Origin: Paenibacillus ottowii
GTDB lineage: Bacteria; Bacillota; Bacilli; Paenibacillales; Paenibacillaceae
Direction of reading: 5' to 3'
Length of the DNA: 64,000 nucleotides
NCBI RefSeq assembly: GCF_006874425.1
Contig: NZ_VIJZ01000003.1
Location: 62,001 to 126,000, forward strand
The translations under genes were made by a program, and so were the position numbers. Numbering within the stretch: the stretch's first letter is position 1; each line of letters begins with the position of its first letter. The notes below the pieces were generated by a model. It was not told the DNA's origin, made no database searches, and saw only the letters and a list, made by a program, of their open reading frames with translations. This document shows positions 48,501-53,939 of the stretch, one piece after another.

Positions 48501-50590
48501 TCCGGATCGCTGCCACAGAACAGCCGGGACCGCGTACCAACCAGGCCCGCTTGTTACTTACGAATGGTGAAGAAGCAAGTGCCATTTTGTCCAATCCTGT
48601 AACGGTTGCTATTTTCCAGCCTGTAGTGAGTCTTGAAAAAACAACCAATACAGAGAGCGCACAGCCGGGTCAAAACGTCACCTATTCCATCATCGCAGAG
48701 AACATCGGAAATACGGGCGCCTTCGGCTTGTTGACAGACTTCTTGCCACCTGATCTCTCCTTTGTTCCCGACTCCGTTTCAGTTAATGGAGTGGCTCAAT
48801 ATGGTGTCAGTCCAGAACAAGGTATTGCTCTAGGCGTCATTGCACCTGGAGAAAGAACGACTACCGTCTTCTCCGCACTTGTCGTTCGTATCCCTGAGTC
48901 GGGCTTATTGGAGAATCAAGCTTCGCTGACTTACTCCTACCAGTTGCCAGATGGACGGAGCCTAGATCAAGAGACCACTTCGCCTTCTGTCTCAATTAAA
49001 GTAGCCACTGCCGATCCAGAAGGCCTGTCAGCGGTGCTGCGCACAACGGTATCTACTGCCGCACTGGGCGATGCGGTGCCTTACCAGTTGACTATTGTTA
49101 ATGATGGAGGTTCTGTCGTTACCGATATAGTGTTAGCTGATTACGTACCAAGCGGCACCATCATAAGCCCGGACAGCCTGGGAATTGATGGTATTCCACC
49201 TGCTTCTAGCAAGCTGGGCGAACCCCTCTTTATCGGTAGCTTACAGGCGGGACAGAACATTGACGTGACCTACACCGTAAATGTTCAATCCCTGCCGGTC
49301 GGGGGACGTCTAAATAATCACGTGCGCCTTCAGTATGCCGATAGCGACGGTGCGAGCGAGATCACCAGCAATACCGTGACTGTAGCTGTTTTCGATCCGC
49401 AGCTTGCCGCAAACATCTCCACAGACAACAAGGAGGCCCAAGCAGGAGAAACCCTGACCTACACGGTACAAATTAATAACTACGGCAACATTACTTCAGA
49501 AGTTATTCTGCAAAATTTTATTCCTGCCGGAACCCTGTACATTCCTGACAGTATCCAATTGAACGGCCAATCATTGACAGGCGCCGATCCTGCTGCCGGA
49601 GTTAGTCTTGGGTCTGTGGAACCTGATCAGTCATTGACCCTGACTTACCAAGTAACCGTATCCGAGGCACCTTCAACTGGCTACATCGTGAATCAAGCTG
49701 CCTTTACCTACTCATTTACATTACCTGGAGGAAGAATCGTACCAGGCACATTAACTACCAATACCGTTACGATTCCAGTGGTGTTCCCACTGCTCGAATT
49801 AGTGAAGCAGGTGAACACTCATGACGCTTCTGTAGGAGACACACTTACCTTTACCATACAGATTACAAATAAAGGAGGAATCTCGGCGCAGTATCCCTTG
49901 TTCACCGATCCGTTGCCGCACGGACTTGTTTATGTGCCCGACAGCCTGACGATCCAAGATAAAGCGCAGCCAGGCGCTAATCCTGGCACTGGTATCACAC
50001 TCCCGGATATTGCACCAGGGGAGACGCTTACACTTACGCTCCAGGCCCAAATTCGTGAAGCACCTGCTGATGGAACATTCAGCAACCAGGCCACCATCGA
50101 ATATACCTCACGTCGTAGTGGTGGAGAGACCTTGAAGGAAACCATTCAAACCAACACCGTAGAGTTGACTGTCATCGCAGCTATTCCTAAACTTACACTT
50201 AGTTCTAGCGCTTTACGTGTCGCACAAGAAGATACCTTGTCCTTTACCCTTCAGATGGAAAACATCGGCAATACCCCAATGGAGGAACTATTGCTCACAG
50301 CACCATTCTCAGCTGAAGATTTCCTTGTACTGAGAACCGTCACCGTGAACTCAGTACCGCTTCCGCATCCTAATTTACTCCAAGGTATTCCATTAGGCCA
50401 GCTTGATCCTGACCACAAAGCCGTCATCGTCTTCTCCTTCGATATCGAATCTGCACTTCGCGCGTATCTGATCGCCCAGGCCATCCTACGCTATCAATTC
50501 CGGTATCCAGACGGACGCGTAGAGAAACAATCCGCCTCCTCCAATACCATTTTTGTGGAGATGGCTGACTTTGATGGTTCTCTAGAGTAA
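39515..50590 (+). CDS. Giant DUF11-repeat protein, 3691 aa
   Basis: Single uninterrupted frame of 11 kb. Residues 1-342 are a unique N-terminal region (MAFIQRYATNQTEAITFIGN, then beta-rich). From 343 to the end there are 26 tandem repeats of about 128 residues of the DUF11 / TIGR01451 type, each opening like V-K-x(5)-A-x-GDTxxYTxxxxNxG. Lys is at the opening position in 22 repeats and a closing SN/TN in about 20. Ser, Thr, Val, Gly and Asn dominate and Cys is essentially absent. I see no classical signal peptide, LPxTG, SLH or terminal hydrophobic anchor. Likely a long fibrous surface or matrix protein, but the export route is unclear. TAGGAAG lies 8 bases before the ATG. Isolated gene with its own terminator. 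Related proteins occur in Bacillus; no function is established. Confidence 0.9.
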   Translation: MAFIQRYATNQTEAITFIGNTLGLARSASAGVPGTVTSIGAFVTTNTASRFGTYPFGTTSSFASNSSAAFLVLPAGSTVLYAELIWGGSYANGSTNVLSSASNPIIFQTPALSTTVSPESATSVNVTSLSTYVRTANVTNLVIQGGAGAYTVGNVTGTITVPDSTNTNHAGWTLAVVYNNPSLPFRNLSLRVGGEGVSSATGSVNVVVSGFATPVQGTLRGRALISAQEGDVDITGDRALFGPTTSNLTALSGPNNFSTNFFASQINGDDGTLVTTGTFGTTNAVNGTPGTQVTGGRQGWDITNVDISSTLLNSQTSGVLQLTTNGDIYIVNANAIQIDINAPLVTLTKTASSTGLVIGDTVTYTVSISNTGLVSASDTVLTDTIPAGATFVPGSVIVAGSAQPTANPATGITVGSVAPSSTVTISFRATVTSLPANAQLGNQASASFSFQTVPGGPVISGNVPSNTASTPIYQPIIRMVKSANATTATVGDTITYTFQISNTGSIAANLNFTESIPAGSSFVPSSVTIGGSSVPAANPTTGFSVGTINSGATIPVTFQTLVNTVPASGNLTDQATYTYTFTPPDGRVLNGSGTSNTLTIPVSSPNVTVTKASSLVAAAVGETIQFTITATNNGIANVTNVVVTDPLPGGVAFVSGSVTVNGTPATTATPVNGIPIGTLAPGASVTVVFRAAINSLPSPAQINNRATVSFTSGAFTGSSLSNLVTIPVVIAAPTVTKSASSNRASVGGTITYSFLIANTGTAVLNTTLTETVPAGSTFISGSVIVGGSSVPGANPNTGITVGTVNPGAQITVSFRTTVDSLPPGGGLNDQGLLQYTYQLQDGRILSGSLLSNIVSVSISLPSVAVTKSAGFTSVSVGETLTYSVNTVNNGIDPITNTVITDPLPGSVSFVPGSVIVGGSPVSTADPRSGIPVGSIGAGASVLVSYAVQVNAVPSVQPLQNTASVSFTSGSFTGTSQTNTVAVPVYQPRISIAKSANTTAATVGDTILYTLLVTNSGNYNASVTLTDAIPAGSTFIENSVIVNGVSQPGASPAAGIFIGTVSPQSPITLTFQTVVASLPTPSVLTDQATAAISFTLPDGRVRTGSTSSNVLSIPVSAPNVSISKTTDRTTAIPGDSVPHTLTVLNKGIQAVNNVVVSDPIPAGSQFTAGSVTLNGIAVASGDPALGIPVGNIPPGGGATITFRVTVSSPLLSPPQLNNQARVSYTSGAFSGVSISNPLTVAVNSPVLTVSKTAAPIRATVGDVVTYSVAVTNNGNIAATATLTDNIPAGSALVPNSVVVNGTPAPGASPATGLSIGSIAPGATTQTTFQVVITSVPIPPQLTDQANISFSFQPPDGRIVNGNVSSNIVTVPVSSPNVQVSKSASATDAVPGDTITYTITATNSGIEIVTAVRVTDTIPTGSSFVPGSVTVNGTTLPSASPLTGIPIGSIAAGASATVTFSVSVSSLPNPPQLSDQATVSFTSGTLNFVSLSNTVVVPVYQPILNLVKTANTSQATVGDTVVYTLTAQNTGNLAATATFTDAIPSGSSFIPNSVTVNGLPVAGANPQTGVAVGNIAVGASVALTFQVVINAVPTGLGLLNQGSATFTFQPPDGRTLNGSVQSNPVFIPVSNPDVTVTKTVNQTSVAFGDTITYTIAAANGGIEPVTGTVFIDPIADGTTFVPNSVQVNGVTIPGANIATGVSVGTIPAASSATVSFQATVTSLPASGLSTDQATVSFNSGAFAGQSVSNQVSLPVFQPILNVTNTLSADRATVGNTLGFVITVTNTGNAPAETVVLDLLSSSLSLNQNSVLVNGAPIPGANPITGIDIGSVAPGATVTVSFSAVVISVPPGSVLTNQANVNYTFQLPDGRTLTGSGAALPVSIPISSPNVTVTKAADANVAVVGDSVPYVITAFNNGLDPVTSVIVTDTIPFGTAFVPGSVTINGTPAVTANPQTGIPIGTLGAGGGATIRFLLNVQSLPSPASITNEATVSFTSGAFNGFSVSTPVTIPVYQPIITVAKSAGTGRATVGDTVTYTISVTNSGNIGADTVLTDPIPAGAAFIPNSVVINGTAAPGSDPTVGIPLGIVGAATTVSLTFQAVITSLPASGTLINQATAAYSYQPPDGRVLTGSAVSPAVTVSVSSPDVDVTKTASATDAVVGDTITYTVIATNNGISPVVNTVVSDPLPPGTSFVPGSVTVNGTSVPTASPSSGIPVGTIAVGGSATVTFQFSVVSLPQPPQITNQATVSFTSGALTSSSQSDPVTLPIYQPIIGLTKTANTMNTQIGSTLVYTLTLTNTGNIAVLPVLSDNIPAGSELLPNSVVVNGILVPGASPVTGITLGSLAPSGSITVSFQTIVSSLPTPPILTDQGQVNFTYSPPDGRVLSGSVTSNAVNVAVSAPNIQVTKTSSLGAAVVGDTIRYTLSITNSGVDSVSDTVVTDTIPAGTSFVPGSVLIDGVPFPNASPIAGIAIGNVAPGNTFIVSFQTSVQSLPQPPLLTDIASVTFTSGTFAGTAFSDPLIVPVFQPLITLTKASSTLNASVGDTLTYTITAVNNGNIAAALTISDNIPAGSVFLANSVSIAGSPQPGVSIETGVPVGSVLPGGTVSVTFQTVINALPNPQVLVDQASGSFTFQPPDGRTVSGSSVSNRLSISVSSPDVSIVKGTAATDAIVGDIITYTLAVSNNGISTANNIVVSDIIAAGSSFVNGSVTINGTSFPDGNPGFGIAIGTLAPGAVTTVTFQVRVNFLPTPAQLTNQASVSFTSGAFTGSSSSNVVTIPVFQPILTAVKTSNTNNATIGDIITYTVVVSNTGNIAASTTVSDNIPDGSVFLPNTVSINGITAPGASPVSGIPTPAIAPGQSATVTFQVLVSSIPTAILLVDQAEVGYRFNAPDGREAGGFHLSNIVEVAVSPLDITLSKNVSSPFATTDDILTYELVILNEDAGTVQNARLVDTLPEDIEFITDTVQINGSTMTGIDPGDGIPLPPLEANTKTFISFEVRIAATEQPGPRTNQARLLLTNGEEASAILSNPVTVAIFQPVVSLEKTTNTESAQPGQNVTYSIIAENIGNTGAFGLLTDFLPPDLSFVPDSVSVNGVAQYGVSPEQGIALGVIAPGERTTTVFSALVVRIPESGLLENQASLTYSYQLPDGRSLDQETTSPSVSIKVATADPEGLSAVLRTTVSTAALGDAVPYQLTIVNDGGSVVTDIVLADYVPSGTIISPDSLGIDGIPPASSKLGEPLFIGSLQAGQNIDVTYTVNVQSLPVGGRLNNHVRLQYADSDGASEITSNTVTVAVFDPQLAANISTDNKEAQAGETLTYTVQINNYGNITSEVILQNFIPAGTLYIPDSIQLNGQSLTGADPAAGVSLGSVEPDQSLTLTYQVTVSEAPSTGYIVNQAAFTYSFTLPGGRIVPGTLTTNTVTIPVVFPLLELVKQVNTHDASVGDTLTFTIQITNKGGISAQYPLFTDPLPHGLVYVPDSLTIQDKAQPGANPGTGITLPDIAPGETLTLTLQAQIREAPADGTFSNQATIEYTSRRSGGETLKETIQTNTVELTVIAAIPKLTLSSSALRVAQEDTLSFTLQMENIGNTPMEELLLTAPFSAEDFLVLRTVTVNSVPLPHPNLLQGIPLGQLDPDHKAVIVFSFDIESALRAYLIAQAILRYQFRYPDGRVEKQSASSNTIFVEMADFDGSLE
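40541..50560 (+). repeat. 26 DUF11 repeats in alternating A/B types (about 768-base superperiod)
   Basis: Odd and even repeats differ. One type closes with YTFQPPDGRxLxGSxxSN; the other closes with VSFTSGxFxGxSxSN. Successive same-type openings (near 41327, 42094, 42864, 43634, 44402, 45171, 45938) are about 768 bases apart, two repeats. The pattern weakens after about repeat 20, where the last six units diverge. Confidence 0.9.
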
Positions 50591-50611
50591 ACGTTTTGTC
50601 AAACTGAGTTG

Positions 50612-50643
50612 AGCTCCTTACCCTTAGGTAAGGGGCTTTTTTA
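50612..50643 (+). terminator. Terminator of the giant gene
   Basis: GCTCCTTACC-CTTA-GGTAAGGGGC then TTTTTT, about 20 bases after the stop. Confidence 0.9.
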
Positions 50644-50657
50644 TGTATCTAGTAAAT

Positions 50658-50687
50658 ATAAAAAAGCCCTGGAATATATTCCAGGGC
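50658..50687 (-). terminator. Terminator of the cold-shock gene
   Basis: Palindrome GCCCTGGAAT/ATTCCAGGGC followed on the minus strand by TTTTTTATATTT. Confidence 0.9.
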
Positions 50688-50752
50688 AGTGCTAGCGCGT
50701 TATCCATTGCTAACCATCTTACCAATTATGTAGGTCGGCTATGCCGGGATGA

Positions 50753-50950
50753 TTATAATTTGGTTACGTTAGCGGCTTGTGGTCCACGTGCGCCTTCGAC
50801 GATGTCGAACTCCACGTCTTGTCCTTCTTCAAGTGTTTTGAAGCCTTCTGTTTGAATTGCGGAAAAATGTACAAATACGTCGCCGCCTTCAGCCGTTTCG
50901 ATGAAACCATAACCTTTTTCTGCGTTAAACCATTTTACTTTACCTTGCAT
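50753..50950 (-). CDS. Cold-shock protein (CspA/B family)
   Basis: 65-residue single-stranded nucleic-acid-binding OB fold: [15 protein letters not shown] (RNP1), DVFVHFSAI (RNP2), ending [10 protein letters not shown]. Acts as RNA chaperone and transcription antiterminator. Which csp paralogue it is cannot be told. Preceded by a consensus promoter and a leader of about 50 bases. Monocistronic. Confidence 0.96.
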   Translation of the reverse strand: MQGKVKWFNAEKGYGFIETAEGGDVFVHFSAIQTEGFKTLEEGQDVEFDIVEGARGPQAANVTKL

Positions 50951-51004
50951 GCACTAACATTCCCTTCGTCATCAAATGAAGTGAAGCTCTCGCCCACATT
51001 TTTG

Positions 51005-51034
51005 ACTATACCACCCAAAGTTATCCATTGTCAA
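51005..51034 (-). promoter_or_regulatory. Sigma-A promoter of the csp gene
   Basis: -35 TTGACA (51029-51034), 18-base spacer, -10 TATAGT (51005-51010). Confidence 0.8.
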
Positions 51035-51149
51035 TTGGAATTGATAATGTTTTCATACATTTATTTGCCATCAATATTCTCCTGCTAATACAGTTGAATA
51101 TCGTTACAATGAATTCTTAATGATTGTATAGAGGTTATAATATAGTAAT

Positions 51150-51188
51150 AACCCGCTTCCCTGTATGCTGAAACAGGTGAAACGGGTT
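51150..51188 (-). terminator. Probable terminator of the flaG-fliD-fliS-fliT operon
   Basis: AACCCG..CGGGTT outer stem plus CCTG/CAGG inner stem. The tail on the minus side is AT-rich rather than a clean T run. Confidence 0.55.
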
Positions 51189-51201
51189 AGGGAAAATATT
51201 T

Positions 51202-51537
51202 TTATTTTCGGCGATCCATCAAAATGGCATCAGAAGAATAGGCGGTTTCGTAGGCATTGCGCTGAACTTTGGCCATGTTACGCTGTTGGAGCCAGTCGGC
51301 TGCTTCTCCTTTTAAGAAATTCATTCTGCTTATGATGGCAGTATCATTACTTAAAAGATTCTTTATACGATCGGTCTGTCCTACGTCTGCAGCACTTTGC
51401 TTAAGAAGTTCCTCTAGTTCATTCACTAGCAACTGACGACTTTCAACAAATCTCACCATCTCTTCATAAGATGTTACATTCAGTCGATTCATTAAATCAG
51501 TAGTAAGGTTTTCCAGTTGACCGATAAGCTCATCCAT
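51202..51537 (-). CDS. fliT: Flagellar protein FliT-like chaperone
   Basis: 111 residues, mostly helical (MDELIGQLENLTTDLMNRLN). By position after fliS and by size it is the FliT-type filament-cap chaperone. Sequence similarity in this family is low, so the call leans on gene order. ATG 51537 overlaps fliS by 8 bases and follows TAGGAGCC. Confidence 0.8.
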   Translation of the reverse strand: MDELIGQLENLTTDLMNRLNVTSYEEMVRFVESRQLLVNELEELLKQSAADVGQTDRIKNLLSNDTAIISRMNFLKGEAADWLQQRNMAKVQRNAYETAYSSDAILMDRRK

Positions 51538-51934
51538 GGTTGGCTCCTATCGCTGTATCCGCAGCACCCGTTGTCAACTTACTTGCCTGTACCCAGGTTT
51601 CGCGTAATTCGGTGAGATATCCTAGAGCTTCATTGGCTGGATCTGCACTTTTTTTTATGTTGGCTTGAATTAAAAGATAATTCATATATTCGTAGAGAGC
51701 AAACAAGCTTTTAGAAATATCGTAGGAATGATCCAACGTCGACATTAGCTCACTAACGATGGTCTGTGCTTTACCAAGGTTTAGGTTAACCTTTTGGTAG
51801 TCCTTAGAATCTAAAGCAACCAGCCCTGCCTTAACAAAGCGAATGGCTCCATCATATAACATAACTACAAGTTGAGAAGGAGTAGAGGTCTGAACCGAAG
51901 ACTGCCGATATTTTTCATAAGGAGATGTAATCAA
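51530..51934 (-). CDS. fliS: Flagellin export chaperone FliS
   Basis: 134 residues, four-helix FliS: SPYEKYRQSSVQTSTPSQLVVMLYDGAIRFV. Binds the flagellin C-terminus in the cytosol; in Bacillus it also helps FliW control. I prefer the TTG at 51934 (9 bases after AAAGG) over the GTG at 51943, which directly abuts that site. Tightly packed between fliD and fliT. Confidence 0.93.
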   Translation of the reverse strand: MITSPYEKYRQSSVQTSTPSQLVVMLYDGAIRFVKAGLVALDSKDYQKVNLNLGKAQTIVSELMSTLDHSYDISKSLFALYEYMNYLLIQANIKKSADPANEALGYLTELRETWVQASKLTTGAADTAIGANHG

Positions 51935-51953
51935 TCCGCTCACCCTTTACTAT

Positions 51954-53414
51954 CTATTTTAACAAACCTGTCAGACTAGACGACTGGGATTGATATTTAT
52001 TCATGGCTTCTTCCATGGCTGAGAATTGTTTGTAATAGCGTGTTTCCATATCACTTAGCCGGCTTTTCATGTCAGAAATTCGTTTATTGTAATCTGCAAG
52101 TTGCTTGCCCATAATACTTTCTGATTTAAATATACTATTCACATCAGAACTAAACTTAGATGTACCTGCCTTCTTAGCTAGTAAGTCCAATGTTCCGTTC
52201 AATTCGTCACTGATTTTACTATATATTCCTGTATTCGTACCATCAGCGCTACCCTGAAAAATATTCATGACTTTTTGAGGGTCTCTCTGTAAAGCAACCT
52301 TAAGCTTCTCCTCGTCAATATATACTTTTCCATTTTCATAGTATTGTCCCGTTGTAATTCCTAGTGCACTTAGATCACCGAGACTTCCTGTAATCACTGA
52401 ACGCATCGAGGAGACTGCTGAAGATAGGATATTGTCGTTTTTGAGAAGACCACTTTTAGCCTTTTGTTCCCAAAGTGTAATATCATTCTCTTTCATATCT
52501 TTCTTTTGTTCATCTGTAAGTGGCTGATAATCACGGTATTTTTCCTCTTTGACTTTCGAACTAAAGGTATTGAGTAAGTCATTGTAATTTTGAACGAAAT
52601 TTTTGATCGTATCTAGCGCTTTAGCTGGATCTGTTTGAGTTTGAACTTTCGCAAGATCTGTAGATGTGTTCGTTGATAAAAGGGTGAGCGTGACACCATT
52701 AACAGTAAGAGAATTGTTATTAGTGGTAAATTCCTTAAAATTCAAACCACCGTCCGTACTAATTTTTACTGTTCCTGCTGTAGCGTTTTGTATTGTACCC
52801 ATTCCCAATAATGTTTTCAAAGTACCTGAACCATCTGTAAGATTCGTTCCATAATCTTTTGATGTGATGGAAAATTTACCGGATACTTCATCAAAACTCG
52901 CATTAACCTTCATATCGGCATCCGCACTAATTGTCTTAATAACGTCATTTATAGTTTTGTCGCTAGAAAAGGTTAAGGATTTCCCATTAATGGTGACTGT
53001 ATAATCTGCTGCACCAGTACTAGTGGATAGATCTCCAATTTTTGTTGTTAGTGTAGCATCTGCACTAGAGCTAGTCGATAACTTACTTCCACTTGTCATA
53101 TTCGACTTTTGCGCGATACTTGTAACTTGTACAGCCATCGCCGCACCGCTCGCATTAGCACTTGCGTCTGCTTTGATTGCGGTCGTATTTCCCGATACAA
53201 CCGCCTGTTGTGTATTCATCGCAGGTGATAACTTAAACCCCGAAAGTTTAGTTCTGAAATCAACAATTTTGCTATTTAACTCTCTATAGCTGTCCCGTGT
53301 CCATTCCAAGATTTGTTTCTGTTGATTCAACTTGTTTAATGGGGCTTTTTGAGCAGTCATTAAACTTGTGACCATGCTATCGATATCCATTCCGGAAAAT
53401 CCGTTAATACGCAT
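51954..53414 (-). CDS. fliD: Flagellar filament cap protein FliD
   Basis: 486 residues. N-terminal FliD_N coiled coil (GMDIDSMVTSLMTAQKAPLN), a central variable Ser/Thr/Ala-rich beta region, and C-terminal FliD_C helices (YNKRISDMKSRLSDMETRYY). Caps the growing filament. ATG 53414 is behind AAGGAGG. Operon flaG-fliD-fliS-fliT. Confidence 0.96.
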   Translation of the reverse strand: MRINGFSGMDIDSMVTSLMTAQKAPLNKLNQQKQILEWTRDSYRELNSKIVDFRTKLSGFKLSPAMNTQQAVVSGNTTAIKADASANASGAAMAVQVTSIAQKSNMTSGSKLSTSSSADATLTTKIGDLSTSTGAADYTVTINGKSLTFSSDKTINDVIKTISADADMKVNASFDEVSGKFSITSKDYGTNLTDGSGTLKTLLGMGTIQNATAGTVKISTDGGLNFKEFTTNNNSLTVNGVTLTLLSTNTSTDLAKVQTQTDPAKALDTIKNFVQNYNDLLNTFSSKVKEEKYRDYQPLTDEQKKDMKENDITLWEQKAKSGLLKNDNILSSAVSSMRSVITGSLGDLSALGITTGQYYENGKVYIDEEKLKVALQRDPQKVMNIFQGSADGTNTGIYSKISDELNGTLDLLAKKAGTSKFSSDVNSIFKSESIMGKQLADYNKRISDMKSRLSDMETRYYKQFSAMEEAMNKYQSQSSSLTGLLK

Positions 53415-53429
53415 GATATAATTACCTCC

Positions 53430-53828
53430 TTACGCTTTTTGGTCTACTAGGATTCCTGCTATTTCCATCATCTTAGCTACTAGGTCCAATGTTTTTTCTG
53501 GGGGAATTTCTCGGATAAGTTCTCCGCTCTCTTTATTCAGGACCTTCACCATAATTTGGTGTGTCTTTTCATGTACGCTAACTTCTAATGTTGTGGAAGG
53601 ACCCTGTAGAGCCTTAACTGCTCGGTCTATTGCCTTAATTAGCTGTTCCTCACCAAGTGACACTGACATCCCTTGTTTTTCATGCTTTGTTAATTCAAGA
53701 TCGGTCTTAATAGTTTGTATTATCGCACCACTATTAGTATTGTGAGAACCAGTGTACTCACTCTTTAAATTACCACCTTTTACTGCATCCACTGTGGTAC
53801 TTGTCGAAACTGAGAACTGCAGATTCAT
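53430..53828 (-). CDS. flaG: FlaG family protein
   Basis: 132 residues with the conserved C-terminal FlaG block (VKVLNKESGELIREIPPEK). Known members influence filament length; exact role unsettled. Start at 53828 behind TCGGAGGTTGTCAG. First gene of its operon. Confidence 0.92.
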   Translation of the reverse strand: MNLQFSVSTSTTVDAVKGGNLKSEYTGSHNTNSGAIIQTIKTDLELTKHEKQGMSVSLGEEQLIKAIDRAVKALQGPSTTLEVSVHEKTHQIMVKVLNKESGELIREIPPEKTLDLVAKMMEIAGILVDQKA

Positions 53829-53860
53829 CTGACAACCTCCGATACATGTTTTTATAATAT

Positions 53861-53868
53861 ATATCGGC
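53861..53868 (-). promoter_or_regulatory. Sigma-D-like -10 upstream of flaG
   Basis: GCCGATAT, one mismatch from the sigma-D -10 GCCGATAA, about 30 bases before flaG. The expected TAAA -35 is not clear. Confidence 0.5.
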
Positions 53869-53939
53869 TAGACCATCAATGAACTGAATAGAGTATAAAT
53901 TTGTAGATTATAATTTTCGATCCCAAGGATGGTAAGCAG

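Noticed and set aside
40603-50484. Many minus-strand open frames of 70-230 codons inside the giant gene
   Set aside because: They recur at the repeat period, so they are the antisense reading of the DUF11 repeats, with no start signals.
40541-50560. Regular repeats considered as CRISPR or satellite DNA
   Set aside because: Units are about 384 bases, translate without a break and vary mainly within a protein pattern. No short identical repeats with spacers.
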